This document shows, piece by piece, positions 1 to 13,100 of a stretch of DNA of 64,000 nt; positions within the stretch are counted from its first letter, which is position 1; each line of letters starts with the position of its first letter. The notes beneath the pieces are model-generated. The model did no database searches. It was given only the letters and a program-made list of their open reading frames with translations, and had not been told where the DNA came from. The position numbers and the translations under genes are program-made. The stretch spans positions 33,870,674 to 33,934,673 of the forward strand of contig CM068546.1 of the NCBI GenBank assembly GCA_035048495.1, given 5' to 3'. Source of the stretch: Euptelea pleiosperma (lineage: Eukaryota > Streptophyta > Magnoliopsida > Ranunculales > Eupteleaceae).

Positions 1-199
1 AGCTGCATCAAATTATGGGTTCCTACCATTATTGAAGAAGAGGCGCTCTGGTGGTAAAGTCTCCTCTTCAAAATATAGAATTTTCTTTTGATAAGTATAA
101 AGTTCATTTAAAGGCAAAATGCAAAAGAGAACAATAGAACCAGCTAAGGAGGTCGAGATGACCTACTATAGACTGGATATAATAGAAATCTAAAAGAAA

Positions 200-545
200 C
201 AAGGAAAAATGAAGCATTCCGATTAAACATCCCTAGAACATAAAAGATCCCAACGAAAGACGAAATCTTCGAAGAATAGACCTCGACACTCTCCATAAGC
301 TTCGGACCACAAGAACATCAACCCCTTAATATTTAAGATGATTGATTCTATATTGTTGCTTTTTCCATCCAATACTCTCTGATTTCTTTCTCTCCATATG
401 CCCCAAGCAATTGCAAAAGGGAGCATTCTCCATAGGATTCTTCCTCCAGCTAAGAATGCTATTGAATACCAGTTGCTGACGAGGAACAAGAACGAGGCCG
501 ACATCACCCACGTTATCCCAAAATATAGAATTCGATGGACGCTCT
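200..545 (-). mobile_element. 3' end of an L1-type LINE (zf-RVT region), fragment
   Basis: The minus strand encodes about 94 residues with LPFAIAWGIWRERNQR followed by a NIESIILNIKGLMFLWS stretch. This is the tail found after the reverse transcriptase in plant L1 LINEs (zf-RVT region). No reverse transcriptase core or endonuclease is present, so it is a short remnant, probably within the ALY intron that begins left of the window. The family call is from memory of the motif. Confidence 0.7.
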
Positions 546-659
546 TGTTAGCATTTTCCCCCCAGTTATATTAATTTTTATGTTTTTGGTACTTCCAACT
601 CCTTGCAAATTGATTATTTTTAGGAGCATCGAGTCATGTACGTATAAAGCAAAAGTGTA

Positions 660-1024
660 TAATAGTGTTTTAAAAGTCTGAAAAACTCGACGCCATTCTA
701 CTTCGATGTCTTTTGGAATTGAGTGTACCCATGACTTGGTGAGTCAACTTGCGACTCAATAAATAATATTACAATTCCATGTATAAACAAAAATTAAGAA
801 TAATTGTAAAATATTAACAAAATCACAAAAATTGGGAAATACAGAAAAAATATTTTAATTTTGAAGCAATTGACTTGAGGAGTCAGGTTCTGTTTCTGAG
901 TTGTTGCGTCGAAATGAGGTAGTTATAAAAATGAGTTTATATGCCGAGTCTGCCTGATATTCTATTGAGTTGACTCAAATGTGCCCAGTTCCAGGTTGAC
1001 CTGGCTAGTTTTAAAAACCCCATT
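660..1024. mobile_element. possible hAT-like MITE, GACTC/GAGTC rich
   Basis: The ends read TAGTGTTTTAAAAG and, inverted, CAATGGGGTTTTTAAAA. The interior repeats short GAGTC/GACTC/GTTGACTC motifs. hAT MITEs of plants often have CARTGTTTTAAAA termini. A clean 8-bp target duplication was not found, so the call is weak. Confidence 0.35.
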
Positions 1025-1187
1025 GTAAATCTTTTTTCTTCTTCTTGTTGGTATCAAGTTCTCATTCTTCCCTTTTAGAAGAGAACAAATTATTGTTCTT
1101 TCTTGTTAACATGTTTAAGTTAATAGTTATTAGATAGCAAGCTTCAAGGCTTAAGTTCCATGCATGATGCCTTAAGATCTTTTGTAG

Positions 1188-4100
1188 GTAGCCGACCTCG
1201 TGCTGTTGGAAAAAGGACACCACGTTACCCTGTTTCATATCCAAATGGTAAATATGACAGGGAAAAGTTTGTTTCACCAAATAAACAAGGTTTGAAATCA
1301 GAGGTAGATGCTAATGATGATGAAGTTGCCCATGGGGCAGTTTTAGCATTGGCAGAGGCTTTACAAAGAGGAGGCTCTCCCCAAGTTTCTCAAACACCAA
1401 ACAGAAGAATGGAGCACATGAGACCCTCACCTGTTCTGAATGGTGAACGAGTGGTAATGTTTTACATCTTCTATTTTGTTTTGCTCTCTCCAATCATTTA
1501 CTAAAAGATAAATCAATTTCTCTATTTTCTGTAAAATTTAGCGTGCCGAATCAGAGATGGCTAGTGCTAAGCTTGTTGGTAATTCAATGGATGAGGACTA
1601 TTTGGAAGGTAGTTTAGGAAGCAGGGAAGCTGAAAATGGAGATTTTGCCAGAGATACGAGTTATATGATGGATACAGAAGGTGTTGGTACGGTAGAAGTT
1701 CAACGGAAGGGGAAGAAGTTTCATGCAAAGAAGCCAAAAGTCCAAGACAATGAAAATGATCATTTTGATGATGTCAAGGAAGCATGTAGTGGCACTGAAG
1801 AAGGACTTAACTTGAGTTCTGTCAAAGAAAAAGTTGACACTGAGGTTACAGATACAAAAATTGAGTGGTCCTCTCCCCAAGGTCCTAGGAAGAGAAGCAG
1901 GCAACTTTTTTTTGAAGGTACATAAGTTATTTTCCCTATAAGGTGTTTAACTTTCTTGTTGCATGTAAGATTATTATTGCACATTTTCATTTCTTTGACG
2001 GATTATTAGATTAGCTTCCTTTTGATTGTTTATGAAAATTTACTTCTTTTTTCTCCTCTAACAGATCTTCATCAATAGGCATTACATGTGCTTATTGGGT
2101 GGACCTACTAGGGAGTCTTAGCCATCGTGTTCCATTGGCTAGTCCCTCTCTTTTGCCTTTTGTTCCTTTTTGACTTTTCACGTATTTTGGGAATCTTTTC
2201 CCTTTCTTTAACCGTTTCTTATTTTTAATTTACCATATTTATCTTTATCCTCCACAAAATCTCGTCCTTGTTCTTTCTATAATACTTACATGATGAGAAA
2301 GGATGACTTATGTTTCTGCCCTAATGATTGTAATCTTTTTTATGAATGGCCTCTCTTAACAAAGTTTTGTCAGTAGATGATCAGTAGAGGATGCCTAACA
2401 TGTGCTTTTTATGCCAAAAAGAACTCCGAATATGTTAACTGTATTCTTATAATAGTCCATTCGCTACATGGGTTTGTCATTTTTATTTTAACAACTTTGA
2501 CATCTACTGGGTTATGCCTTACAATTTGATTGAGCTTCTGCAAGAATGGGGTTGTTCTCAGTTTCGAGGTTGGGGCTGCATTTTGTGAAGACTTCCTCTC
2601 TTTGGCCATCTGTTGTAGCGTTTGGAAGGAGAGAAACTGAAGGATCTTTGAGGACACACATGAAACTGAAACTTGTGTGACAGAAAAGGTCAAGACAATG
2701 CTGTTTCACTGGTGCTTGATTCTGTTGGAGTGTGAAATGCTGCATTTTTCTTTTGGCTGGGGTTTTTCATCGGTAGTGCTGCTCATTAGTGCTATTTTGT
2801 ATCCCTTTGGCATGTGTTCACATTTTGGGAACCCATTTTTCCCCTTTGCTTCCTTTTCCTTTGTAATTCTTCACTGCTTGCTCTTTTGCCTCTAATATAA
2901 ATTCCATTTACCTATTCAAGAAAAAAAGAAGAAAGGATAACTTCTTTTGATAGAAAAATTCTTAAATAGAGCAGTAAAACTGTAAACCATTGGAGAGGCC
3001 AAACTGAGTAAATGAGGAAATAATAAGTAGAGAATGAACAAGTTCTGAAGTGTATCTACAGATTAAGATAACAATACGGAGGGATAAGATTGAGGGGAGG
3101 AGAACCTTTGCAGACATCAAGATTGGCATAACAATCATTGTGTTCTCCTGGATTTTAAAAGACAGTTGACTTTGTTGCTCTGCAGTTTCCAATGCCTTAA
3201 CTCAGTTAGGCTGCCAGAATATTGTCTTTTATTGCTTATGGACCAAAAGTAAATATATGAGGAACAATAAACATTTCTTTCTGTAGTTGGAGGGGCTATA
3301 TGACATGGTCCTTTTTTACCATGCAAACACTAGCCTGCATGAAATATGCATTTTGGAGATGAAAACACTTGCTGTTAATTCATGGTTGGCTAATGACAAG
3401 GGTGATCTCTTAGCTAAAGAGGGATGCTTTTATTTTGTTTTGGAGATGCTGGTGTAATTTTTTTTCCTTTTCCTCTTGTATTCCCGTTTCTTCTTTAAAA
3501 AAAGAAAGAAACTTCAATTCTTTATCTCAAAGTTAACTAGTATAATTTCATGATGAGATGTTTGGTCTGTTAGCATCAACATTAATCTCATTCATGTTCT
3601 TTATTTCTTTGAAGCTTGTGGATTGCTTCTAAGTGTGAGACATTCTTATTACTCTTTATCATTTTCTGTTTGTAGATGAAAGCTCTGCGTTGGATGCCCT
3701 GTACACTTTGGCAGATGTATCTATGAAGCTGGCACCAGCATCTACAGTTGAATCTGGTAAGAATTTCATGCTTCTACTGTATTATTGCTTAAGAATATAA
3801 AGAGAGCTTTAGGAATCACTATCAAGAGGTGGATACTTGGTCATGTTCAACTTTTTGCTCTTTTTTTGTTTTTTTATTTTTTTAATTTTTTTTAACATGG
3901 ATAGACTATCTTGATCTGTTTCCTGTAATGTTATGCTTCCTGATTTTTCCCCTCACACCTTAAGAGATGCCAGTGAAATAGTGGATTCTTTGGCTAAGAA
4001 TGGTGTATATTATAAGGAAAGTGCTTGATTTTTTATTTGTTGCAAGTTTTCAATTTTATGACTGATATTAGGCTGATGTTACTTGGAACTTGGACATGAG

Positions 4101-7100
4101 AGTCTATATCGGATGCATGTTGGGGAGTGAGACTCATTGGGCCATAAAAGTTTTGGTCTCAGGGACTTATCCACGGGTGTGTGCGCGGGCGTGCGTAATA
4201 TACAACACACAGCATAAGCATCATCATTCAAAGTGCCTTTTTCCAAGTATTTAGAGCTATGCCTTCTATCAAGGCATGTGTCTCCAGATCTTTCTTAACA
4301 GAGAGTTATAAAGGAACATGGAGTTTGAAGGTAGGAGGAATGCATTTGTACAAGTGGGATTTCATGCCATGGTTTCTTCACATGTAGATTATAGGCTTCC
4401 AATTCCTTCACTCGTCGGAGTTGATCAAGAGCAGGAATAGATTTCTCAATAGAGGAAGAACCCTCAGCTGTATTTACTGCTGTCAAAGAGAATCAAATGT
4501 TGAACCTGTCTACCACTTCAGACAACTTCAAAGAGCATATGGATAGGGTGAAGGAAGGAGTTTTGGAATTTCGAAGGTTAGAGCAAGACTAATTTCTTGA
4601 TGGATATTATCACAATGGATGAGAAGGTTGAAGAGCAGGAAATTACATATAATCAAATAGATCTCATGCTGATCAATACAGATTTTCATCAGTATGTTAG
4701 GCTCTTCCCTAATTTCTACCATTTCTTACAACAAAATATAGTAATATATTTCCCATTGATAATTTTCCTCCAGAACAGAGAGTACAATTCATGCTTCATT
4801 TCTTCTCCCCTGCTTCTACAAATAAGCATGTACATATGCAATGTCTGCTCATCTTCAGAAGTATAATTTCAATGTAGCTGTTCCCAGACTTCTCTAGTTC
4901 TCATCTTGTATAGAAGATACAGAGAAGAATCTATGACAGCTTCAATAAGTCTGGTTAATATAGAAGGAGAAGACATGATTTATGGCCGAGTTAGATAACC
5001 TTAGAGGCAAAAAATGTTATGAATATAAGTCGCCCTTCAAGAAATTCCATGCTTTCCAAGCTTGATGAGCAAGAGAATATTTTGCAACAAAAGATTTATG
5101 AGAAAGCGAAGCAGATAAAATTCTGAAGAAATAACTAAGAAAAGTTCGAACTGAATTAGATGAGGTTCAAGGCAAGGTTTAAAAGGGCCCGTCCTTTGTG
5201 GGAGGTCATGGGTTCGATCACATGCAGGCAGGTTTCCTCCTTTTGAGCAGTGCGCTATGGAGTAGAAATCCCTCACCCGGAATAGCCCAGCCCGGGTATA
5301 TCCTGGTTGCTTCCCCAGTGTATTCCAGCCGCTGCTGTCACAGGCTTTGCGGTCCGGCCTCAACTGTGTTGCCTACCAAAAAAAAAATATTAATAATAAA
5401 TTATTTAGCATCTTGACTAATTAAAGTCAAAGCTTTCTGGAAAAACTATAATCCATCTCATCATCAACTCAAACTCTCAATTCTGTAGTATACCACCTAT
5501 GGTCCTCCGTTTAACAGCCAAAAAAACATTGTTAAGCAGGAGAAGAAATGTGTTTGCAATTTTATATCTAAGAATCAAGTGAATAAAATAAAATTTACAT
5601 TCAGTCCCCATGCCACTTAGGATTCCTTTCAATACCTTGATGCCTCCTCCAAACAACACTTGTCCAAGTTTTATCACGACTAATTTCTTTTCTATCTGGA
5701 TCTTTCTGCAGTAATCTAATTTTCGATCTGAACTGTGCTAAATCATTCTTCTCTCTGCAGAACTGCAGAAAGTATCTACCAGATTTGGATGAATTAGTTT
5801 CTCCTTTCCGCTTGTGGGAATATGTTTTATTTTATCAAGAACTTCAGATTCTGCACTACTCTCCAATATTGAGCTTAGATCTTGCTAGCTACAGAGACCA
5901 GTTCTTGTAATTAAGATTTAATATGTTATTGTTGTTTGTGTAGAGTCATCTGTGCAGTTTAAGGAAGAAAAGAGAACTTTTGATATTGTTGACAAGTCCA
6001 GCATACCCGAAGCCATGTCTGGAAACCATCAAAGAGACAAACTTAAAATATCAGGTATTAAAGAGAAGGGGCACCGCTCTAGAGCTGTAGTCGAGGTCAC
6101 TGCCCTTAAAAATGCTAAATCAGGAAGGGACTCAGCTTTTGATGGTAATGCTTTTTCTGAAGCAAAGCAGCGACCTAGCCAGTCTACCACAAAAATGCGA
6201 AAAAGAAAACGCAAGTCATTAGCATCAAAAGTAAGAAATTATTGCTAACTTCTTTTTGATAACCTCCTCAAATGATTTATTTCCTCCTTGGGCGATTATT
6301 GATATTCTTGAGTGTGTCCGGTGTGTCGGATGAGTCGATGATCGTATCCAATTTGTTTACTAGTTGCAGATTCCAAAAACTGAAGCACATAGTGACTCTC
6401 GTCTGAGTGAACCTCAGAAGAATGAGGTATGCAAATATTTTTCTCTTTAACTTCTTACAGGTACTTTTGCCATGTTTCTATGGTAGCATAAATTGTTCCG
6501 CTTTGATTATATAAAGGCATTATATGTTTTTAGCTTGCTCGATGAAACTATAAATTGATAGTTGTACAACCTTTATTTGAAACTATATAGTGATAGTACT
6601 TTCGTTTAATGATTTTAGTCTTCTTATTCCGGTGGTTCGTATTGCCATTAGGAGGTTCTTGATAGAATGGTCATGCTTTCTTAAAGATTTTGTGATATCA
6701 AGGCTGATGAGTTCACAATTAATTGGCAGTTGATTATTTATGGTGGCAATATAGATGATCGCTTTGTGGGCTGATTATTGCATGTATAGTCTCCTTGTAC
6801 TTTGGCAATGCTTTTCCCTGTTTTTGTGTATCTTCATATACATTAATATGTCATCTTTGTTACTTATAAAAAAAGCTTTTTTATTTATTAAATTGTGTCA
6901 TTTCTTGCTGACATAATCATTAATCTTTACATGAACATGACCCCTCTTTAAAACAAATGGAATCGATTATTATACTTGACAATGATTTCTCGCTCTGTAA
7001 TCTTCGAAATGAATTTTATGGCAGTATGACAATCACCACAAACACGAAGATTCTTCACGACTCGTATCTCATTTCCTGGTGCAGTACTAATAAGACCGAA

Positions 7101-10100
7101 CGCGATAGCCAACTTCTCACTATGACAACAAAGGGAATGCTCGTTCTCTTCCTCTTCTATATCAAACAGTACAAACTCTACCGTGGGCACATTACCCACA
7201 CCTTCAATTGCTTAGCCAACTCGTCAAGATTTATATATAAATCCTCTCAGACAACGGGTGGGACTTGTCTCCCACATGGAACTCATGAACAATCCCATCC
7301 ACCTCGATCCAACTACACCCTGGTGTCTTTTGCATCCCTTTCTTGTTCATGATCTCCCCGAGGTTTGCCGCGTCATCCCATCTGCTATTGGTGGTAAAGA
7401 TGCTTGATAAGAGAACATAATTTCTTGAGTTCCAAGGTTTTAACTCAATGAGCTGCTTTGATACATGCTCGGTCAACTAGTCTAGCATGAGTGCATCCAC
7501 AAAGAAGACCAATGAAAGTGTTCCCATCAGCTCGGATCCCCAACTTCTCCATCTGAGCAAAAAGCCCAAATGTAGCTTTGACACGACCATTCATGGCAAG
7601 CCCTGTGATCACAGCATTCCACACAACAACATCCTTTCCTTCATTCTTCAAAGACTCCCCATGCCCGAGCTAGGCTCCCACATTTGGCATACATGTCAAT
7701 CAATGCAGTACCCAATACGGGATTCAGCAAAAGTTGTTTTTATTAATCAAACATTCGCCCAATCTCCTAATTCTAGAGCTCCTAATCTCGTGCAAGCGGA
7801 AAGAACTCCAACCATGGTGAAACAATCAGGTTTCACTCTCTCTCTCTCTCTTTGCATTTGGAAGAAGAGCTCCCATTGCCTCTTTTGGGAGCCCATTTGA
7901 TGCATACCCTCCAATCATCGCGCTCCAAGAAACCACATCCTTCTCGGGCATTCCATCAAAGACACTACGGGCCTTCTCCATGCTTCCACACTTGGTGTAT
8001 GTATCCACCAAAGTAGCAACAAAGACGTTCCTTCTCATATCCATCTCCCCTATATATCTATGTATCCATTCGCCATTCTTTAGATCTCCTAATTGAGAAC
8101 GAACAGGCAGACAGAACGCAAACAAGAGTAAAACTATCCGGCTTCAAATCCATCTCCAATCGCCTCTTAAACATATCAACTGCCTCACTAAATCGCCCAA
8201 ACCCAATACAATCTCTTCTTACCCTCATTTCAAAATGTGAAGAATTGTGTTGCTTGATGGAGCTAATTGGTGAGGTAAAACACTTTTGTGAGGTATGTGG
8301 GCATGGGATAAATGTTGACATGGTTGTTTGTTTGTCCAAAACTAGGTAATGCACATTTATGTGATTGATACACATCTTTGTTACTTATAAGAAAAAGGTT
8401 TTACAATCTCTACTTACTCCAAATGATTGTTTATTGTAGTATGATGGCTTGTGAGCGTGGTTTCATGCTTTTTTCATAATTTCTAGAAATTTCAATGAAT
8501 ATTTACATAATTTTGATATTTCCACATATTTCACACTAGTTGAAATATTTCCAAGGCTGACTGAAATATAACTCAAAATCGAAAATTTTAGAACCTTGTT
8601 AAGCTTTTGGTGATATATGACATCTTCAAGCTGTTGCAGTGAATTTACATGTTGAGATATTTATGACTATGCGACTTTATTGTGATTAGCTTATCTAGGG
8701 TTCTCCAATTATTCTGGATTCCATGACATTCAATTCCACAAATTCAATACCTTATTGATCTAATGACTTCTGTAATAGCCCACTTTTGGAGGAATGACAA
8801 AAATTTTCAACTGTCAAAAAACCTTTCCACTGGAGTATTATCTGTGAAACTACAAGAACAAGTTGTAGAGGTAGACGGCAACAACCAGACCCTTAAAAAA
8901 TGACCAGGATCATGAAGTTTGCTTTGTGTGAGATAATTGTTGTTGTGTTTGGAGTGTTCGAATGGACCAAGCACATTAATTTTTGCTGGAAAATAACCCG
9001 CAAAGACATATCAAAATGTTTTGAGTCTGTAATCTTCATACACTATCTCTCATCTGGATGATGCTAGCAAGTTGGGTAAACATCTCCATATTCCTTCTAG
9101 AAATTTGATTAACATCATCCTCTTATGCTGAACAAGCTCCTGGTCTGTACTGTCAGCACACAAAAAAGAAAAATCTTCTTGTTCCTAGGGTTCCATATTG
9201 CTGATCTCCTTCAAAACTGAGGTGGAATTGTATGTATTGAAGAGAAAGGGAGAACTGTGCTTCTCTGTTTTAAAATTGAGGAAGACCAGGTTCACATCGT
9301 TTTCTTTTATAATTTGCTTGCTGTTTCTCTTTTTGATCCCGAATTTTCAATTAATTGCGGGTCCACATGTAATCCACTGAGAACTGATGTTGTTTTCGGA
9401 AGCTTTGAATTTTGATTCAGGGTATGTGCTGAGATTAAATACTTCATCTTTCACCCTTAAAATGTTTTATATTTGTTCTTACATTATCCAATGTTGAAAT
9501 CACATCAATCTATTCTTTATTACTGATAAAAGAAAATGTTTTCTATTACATATGCATTTTAAATAAGTTCTTTGAAGATTGATTATCATTTCACGTGGCC
9601 ATTGTTTCTAACTATATATTTTGGGATATTCTTCAGTGGGCCTAATAATTTTCAAGTTCCATGCGTAAAAGGTTACTAACGTCAATGAAAATAGTTACCA
9701 CCATGTGTAAAAAGTTACTGACATAAAAATTATAAAAAGTTACTATAACTCTTCTTCGTCATAAAAGTAGTAACTAATAACACCCACAGGAACTGTTGAT
9801 CGACTATAAAAGGAGTCGATCGACACAAATGAACTGTCAATCAACCATAAGGAGTTGATTGCCACAAATATGTCGAATCTGTGCACAGTGCATAAAGGCT
9901 CTTGTGCTCACCAAAGATTTTGCCATATATTTTTGGGAATTTTTGACATACCCCCCCATGTTATCTTTGAAATTTGACATACCCCCCCACACTTTAAAAA
10001 AGCTGACAGACCCCCCTATGACTTGGTCCATGGTCAGTTGACCAATGTTGACCCGAGTTGACCACAATATTTCACATTGAAAGACAGAAATACCCTTGTC

Positions 10101-13100
10101 TTCAGCCATGGAACAAGGGTTTGGATCAAAACCAAACCCCCAAATCAAATGGATGTGGTGGACGGCAAGCCAAGAGATACCAATGGGTTAGTTGTCCATC
10201 ATCGGAGACCAACCCACCGGAGTCTCATGCCGGTCATCCACCACTACGGCGAAACTTTAAAAACCCATTGATATCCGGAGTTTCACTTTTTTTTTTTCTT
10301 TTTTGAAACACCAACTTAAAAAAAAAAACTTCTAGGGCTGAAGTGGCATTGTAGTACAAATATTAAGCTCTGAATCTTTTTTTGGTATCTCAACTAGCAT
10401 TGGGGATTCCCACTCCATATATTGATTGGATATTTTTAAACAATAATATTTAGGAGATCATCCATTTTCAAGCTAAAATTAGTTGGGAAATACAAGCTTG
10501 AGTCTGGTGTCGGACAACCCAATGGTCTTTTTAATTTTTGTCGGAGTGGTGGATGACCGGCATGAGACTCCGGTCATTTGATTTGGCTTGCCATACACCA
10601 CAGCCATTTGATTTGGGGGTTTGGTTTTGGTCAAAACCCTTGTTCCAAGGTTGAAGACAAGGGTATTTCTGTCTTTTAATATAAAATAAGTTGGTCAACT
10701 CGGGTCAACATTGGTCAACTGACCTTGGACCAAGTCATAGGGGGCTATGTCAGCTTTTTCAAAGTGTGGGGGGGTATGTCAAAAATTCCCTATATTTTTT
10801 CGATGATTTAAGATATACTAGCTTATCTAAATTCCTTGTTTTGTATATTGTGCATTTAACCCTAATGAAAGTTAAGTGTCTCTCTCGACATATGGAATAA
10901 ACTGTATGGACATGATGTATCGGGTTTTTGGGGTTCAATGTCTTTGACACTTTCCTATCAGTATCCGACACCAACAATAGTGTCCGTGTCTTTGTTGCAT
11001 GAGTTTCCATTGATGGAGTATTTGCCACGATGTGTTTTATTTTGCGCATTACCTAGTTTGTCAATTTGCCCTTGTCCTTGCATTGTTTTGTAGGTTGCTG
11101 CTGAAGAAGGGAAGAAATCCATGAGTAAACCTAAACGTGTTGGTCAAATTGCTCCACCTCCAAAGCAGGGTAAATCACTCAGACCTCCAGAACGGTCTTC
11201 TTCAAGTATTGATCCTCTAAGGGCAGTGACAGAGTCAGCTGTATCAACTGGACAAGTTCCCACTATAAACCAGGTTAACTTACCAACCAAACTCAGGAGT
11301 AGGCGTAAGACGGATCTACAGAAAACATTGGTCCCAAAGGAATTGAAGTCTCCTGAGAATATTGGAAATGACCAACCTAATAAATACACTCCTTCACTCC
11401 ATGACAGGACTCTTGATCTTAAGGTTAGATATGCCCAATCCACATTTGCAGAAACTTAATATCATGAAGCTTTAATTCTATCGGTATAATTTTAATTGCA
11501 GGAAAAGCTTTCTCGTTGTCTATCATCTCAAATGCTACGTAGATGGTGTGCTTTTGAATGGTTCTACAGTGCTATTGATTACCCATGGTTTGCTAAAAGG
11601 GAGTTTGTGGAGTACTTAAATCATGTAGGATTGGGCCATGTTCCAAGGTTAACTCGTGTTGAATGGGGTGTCATAAGGAGGTATTTTTCATTTGAGCTGC
11701 TTCTTTTATCTGCAGTTTTGACAGGCTTTCACTTTTTTTCAGCCCTTTATCTTGGTTAAGTGTTGGGAACATTTATACTTCATTTTACACTTGCGTGTTG
11801 ATGCAGTTCACTTGGCAAACCTCGGAGGTTATCCCAGCAGTTTCTACGGGAAGAAAAGGAGAAACTTGAACAATACCGCGAATCCGTTAGAACACATTAT
11901 ACTGAACTACGCGCTGGTATTAGGGAAGGACTTCCAACAGATCTAGCACGGCCTTTATCAGTTGGACAACGTGTTATTGCCTGTCATCCCAAGACGAGAG
12001 AAATTCATGATGGCAGTGTACTAACAGTTGATCGTAGCAGGTGCAGGATTCAGTTTGACCGGCCTGAATTAGGGGTTGAATTTGTCTTGGTAATGCGTTC
12101 TTTAACTTGCTACCATATCATTTCCTGTATCTTATGTTCATATAATTTTTTTTTGGATAAGTATGTTCATATCATTTAAGTGAGATATGTTTTGGATTGT
12201 ATGGCCTCTTTGACTTTGTAAATATGCACCTTTTCAGCACAAAGCAAATCAGTTCTGATGAGTTTTTTCTTCAGAACATATTTCTTATACTTTTGTATTT
12301 CCACTAGGAACAAGATTCTCCTACAAATGAAGGTGACAATTTCTTATATATTTGCAAGTTGGATGTTTAAGCTCACAATTTTAACGATTTATTCTGATCT
12401 ATAGTTGGTGAGTTGTTGAAATTGCACCATCATTTGGCAAAATTGTAACCACTTGCTTGATGGATTCAGCCTTTTGACTTGCAAATATAGCATTGATGAA
12501 CTTCCTTCCGTCCATGTTATATACCTGAGAAATGACGAAATAAATTTTATCAGTGTTCCAGTCCCTGCAGAACTTCTTTAGCAGCTTAAATTCATCCAAG
12601 AACGTACTCACTTCAGCCCTAGTAACACTGGTATGGAGGGCCTCCCTTGCAAATTTGATAATGATACCTAGTTGACTAAGTCATAATAAAAACTGATTGG
12701 CCTTAGACTGCTCTAGCTAATGCCTTTGAAATTGAACTCAAACCATCCGTTAGTTAAACCCCTCTATTACATCATACCTAGTGGGGGTACCAACCTATGT
12801 TGCCCATGTGTGAATACTAGTGTGGATACGACACATTAGTTCTTGAATTTCATGTTATGGATGTGGATATTGGTGTTCTGTCCAACAATGAAGAAAATAT
12901 TTTGAAGTTCAAAAAAAGAATTACAGTATTAGTAGGAAATGAAAAACTTTAACCTAGGAACACCATGTAGTATCAAGTGCCAGTATCATATCATGTTGAC
13001 ATGGATATGCTAGGTAAGTGGAAATGTCCGAGTATCATAGGTAATAACTCCTAGTGGCAACTAACCTAGTGGAAGCCCAAAGAGTGTTTGATTTTCGGCT

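Noticed and set aside
5037..5363. 108-residue minus-strand frame
   Set aside because: Its CDRTHDLP stretch is the translation of a tRNA-type SINE B-box region; it is not a protein gene.
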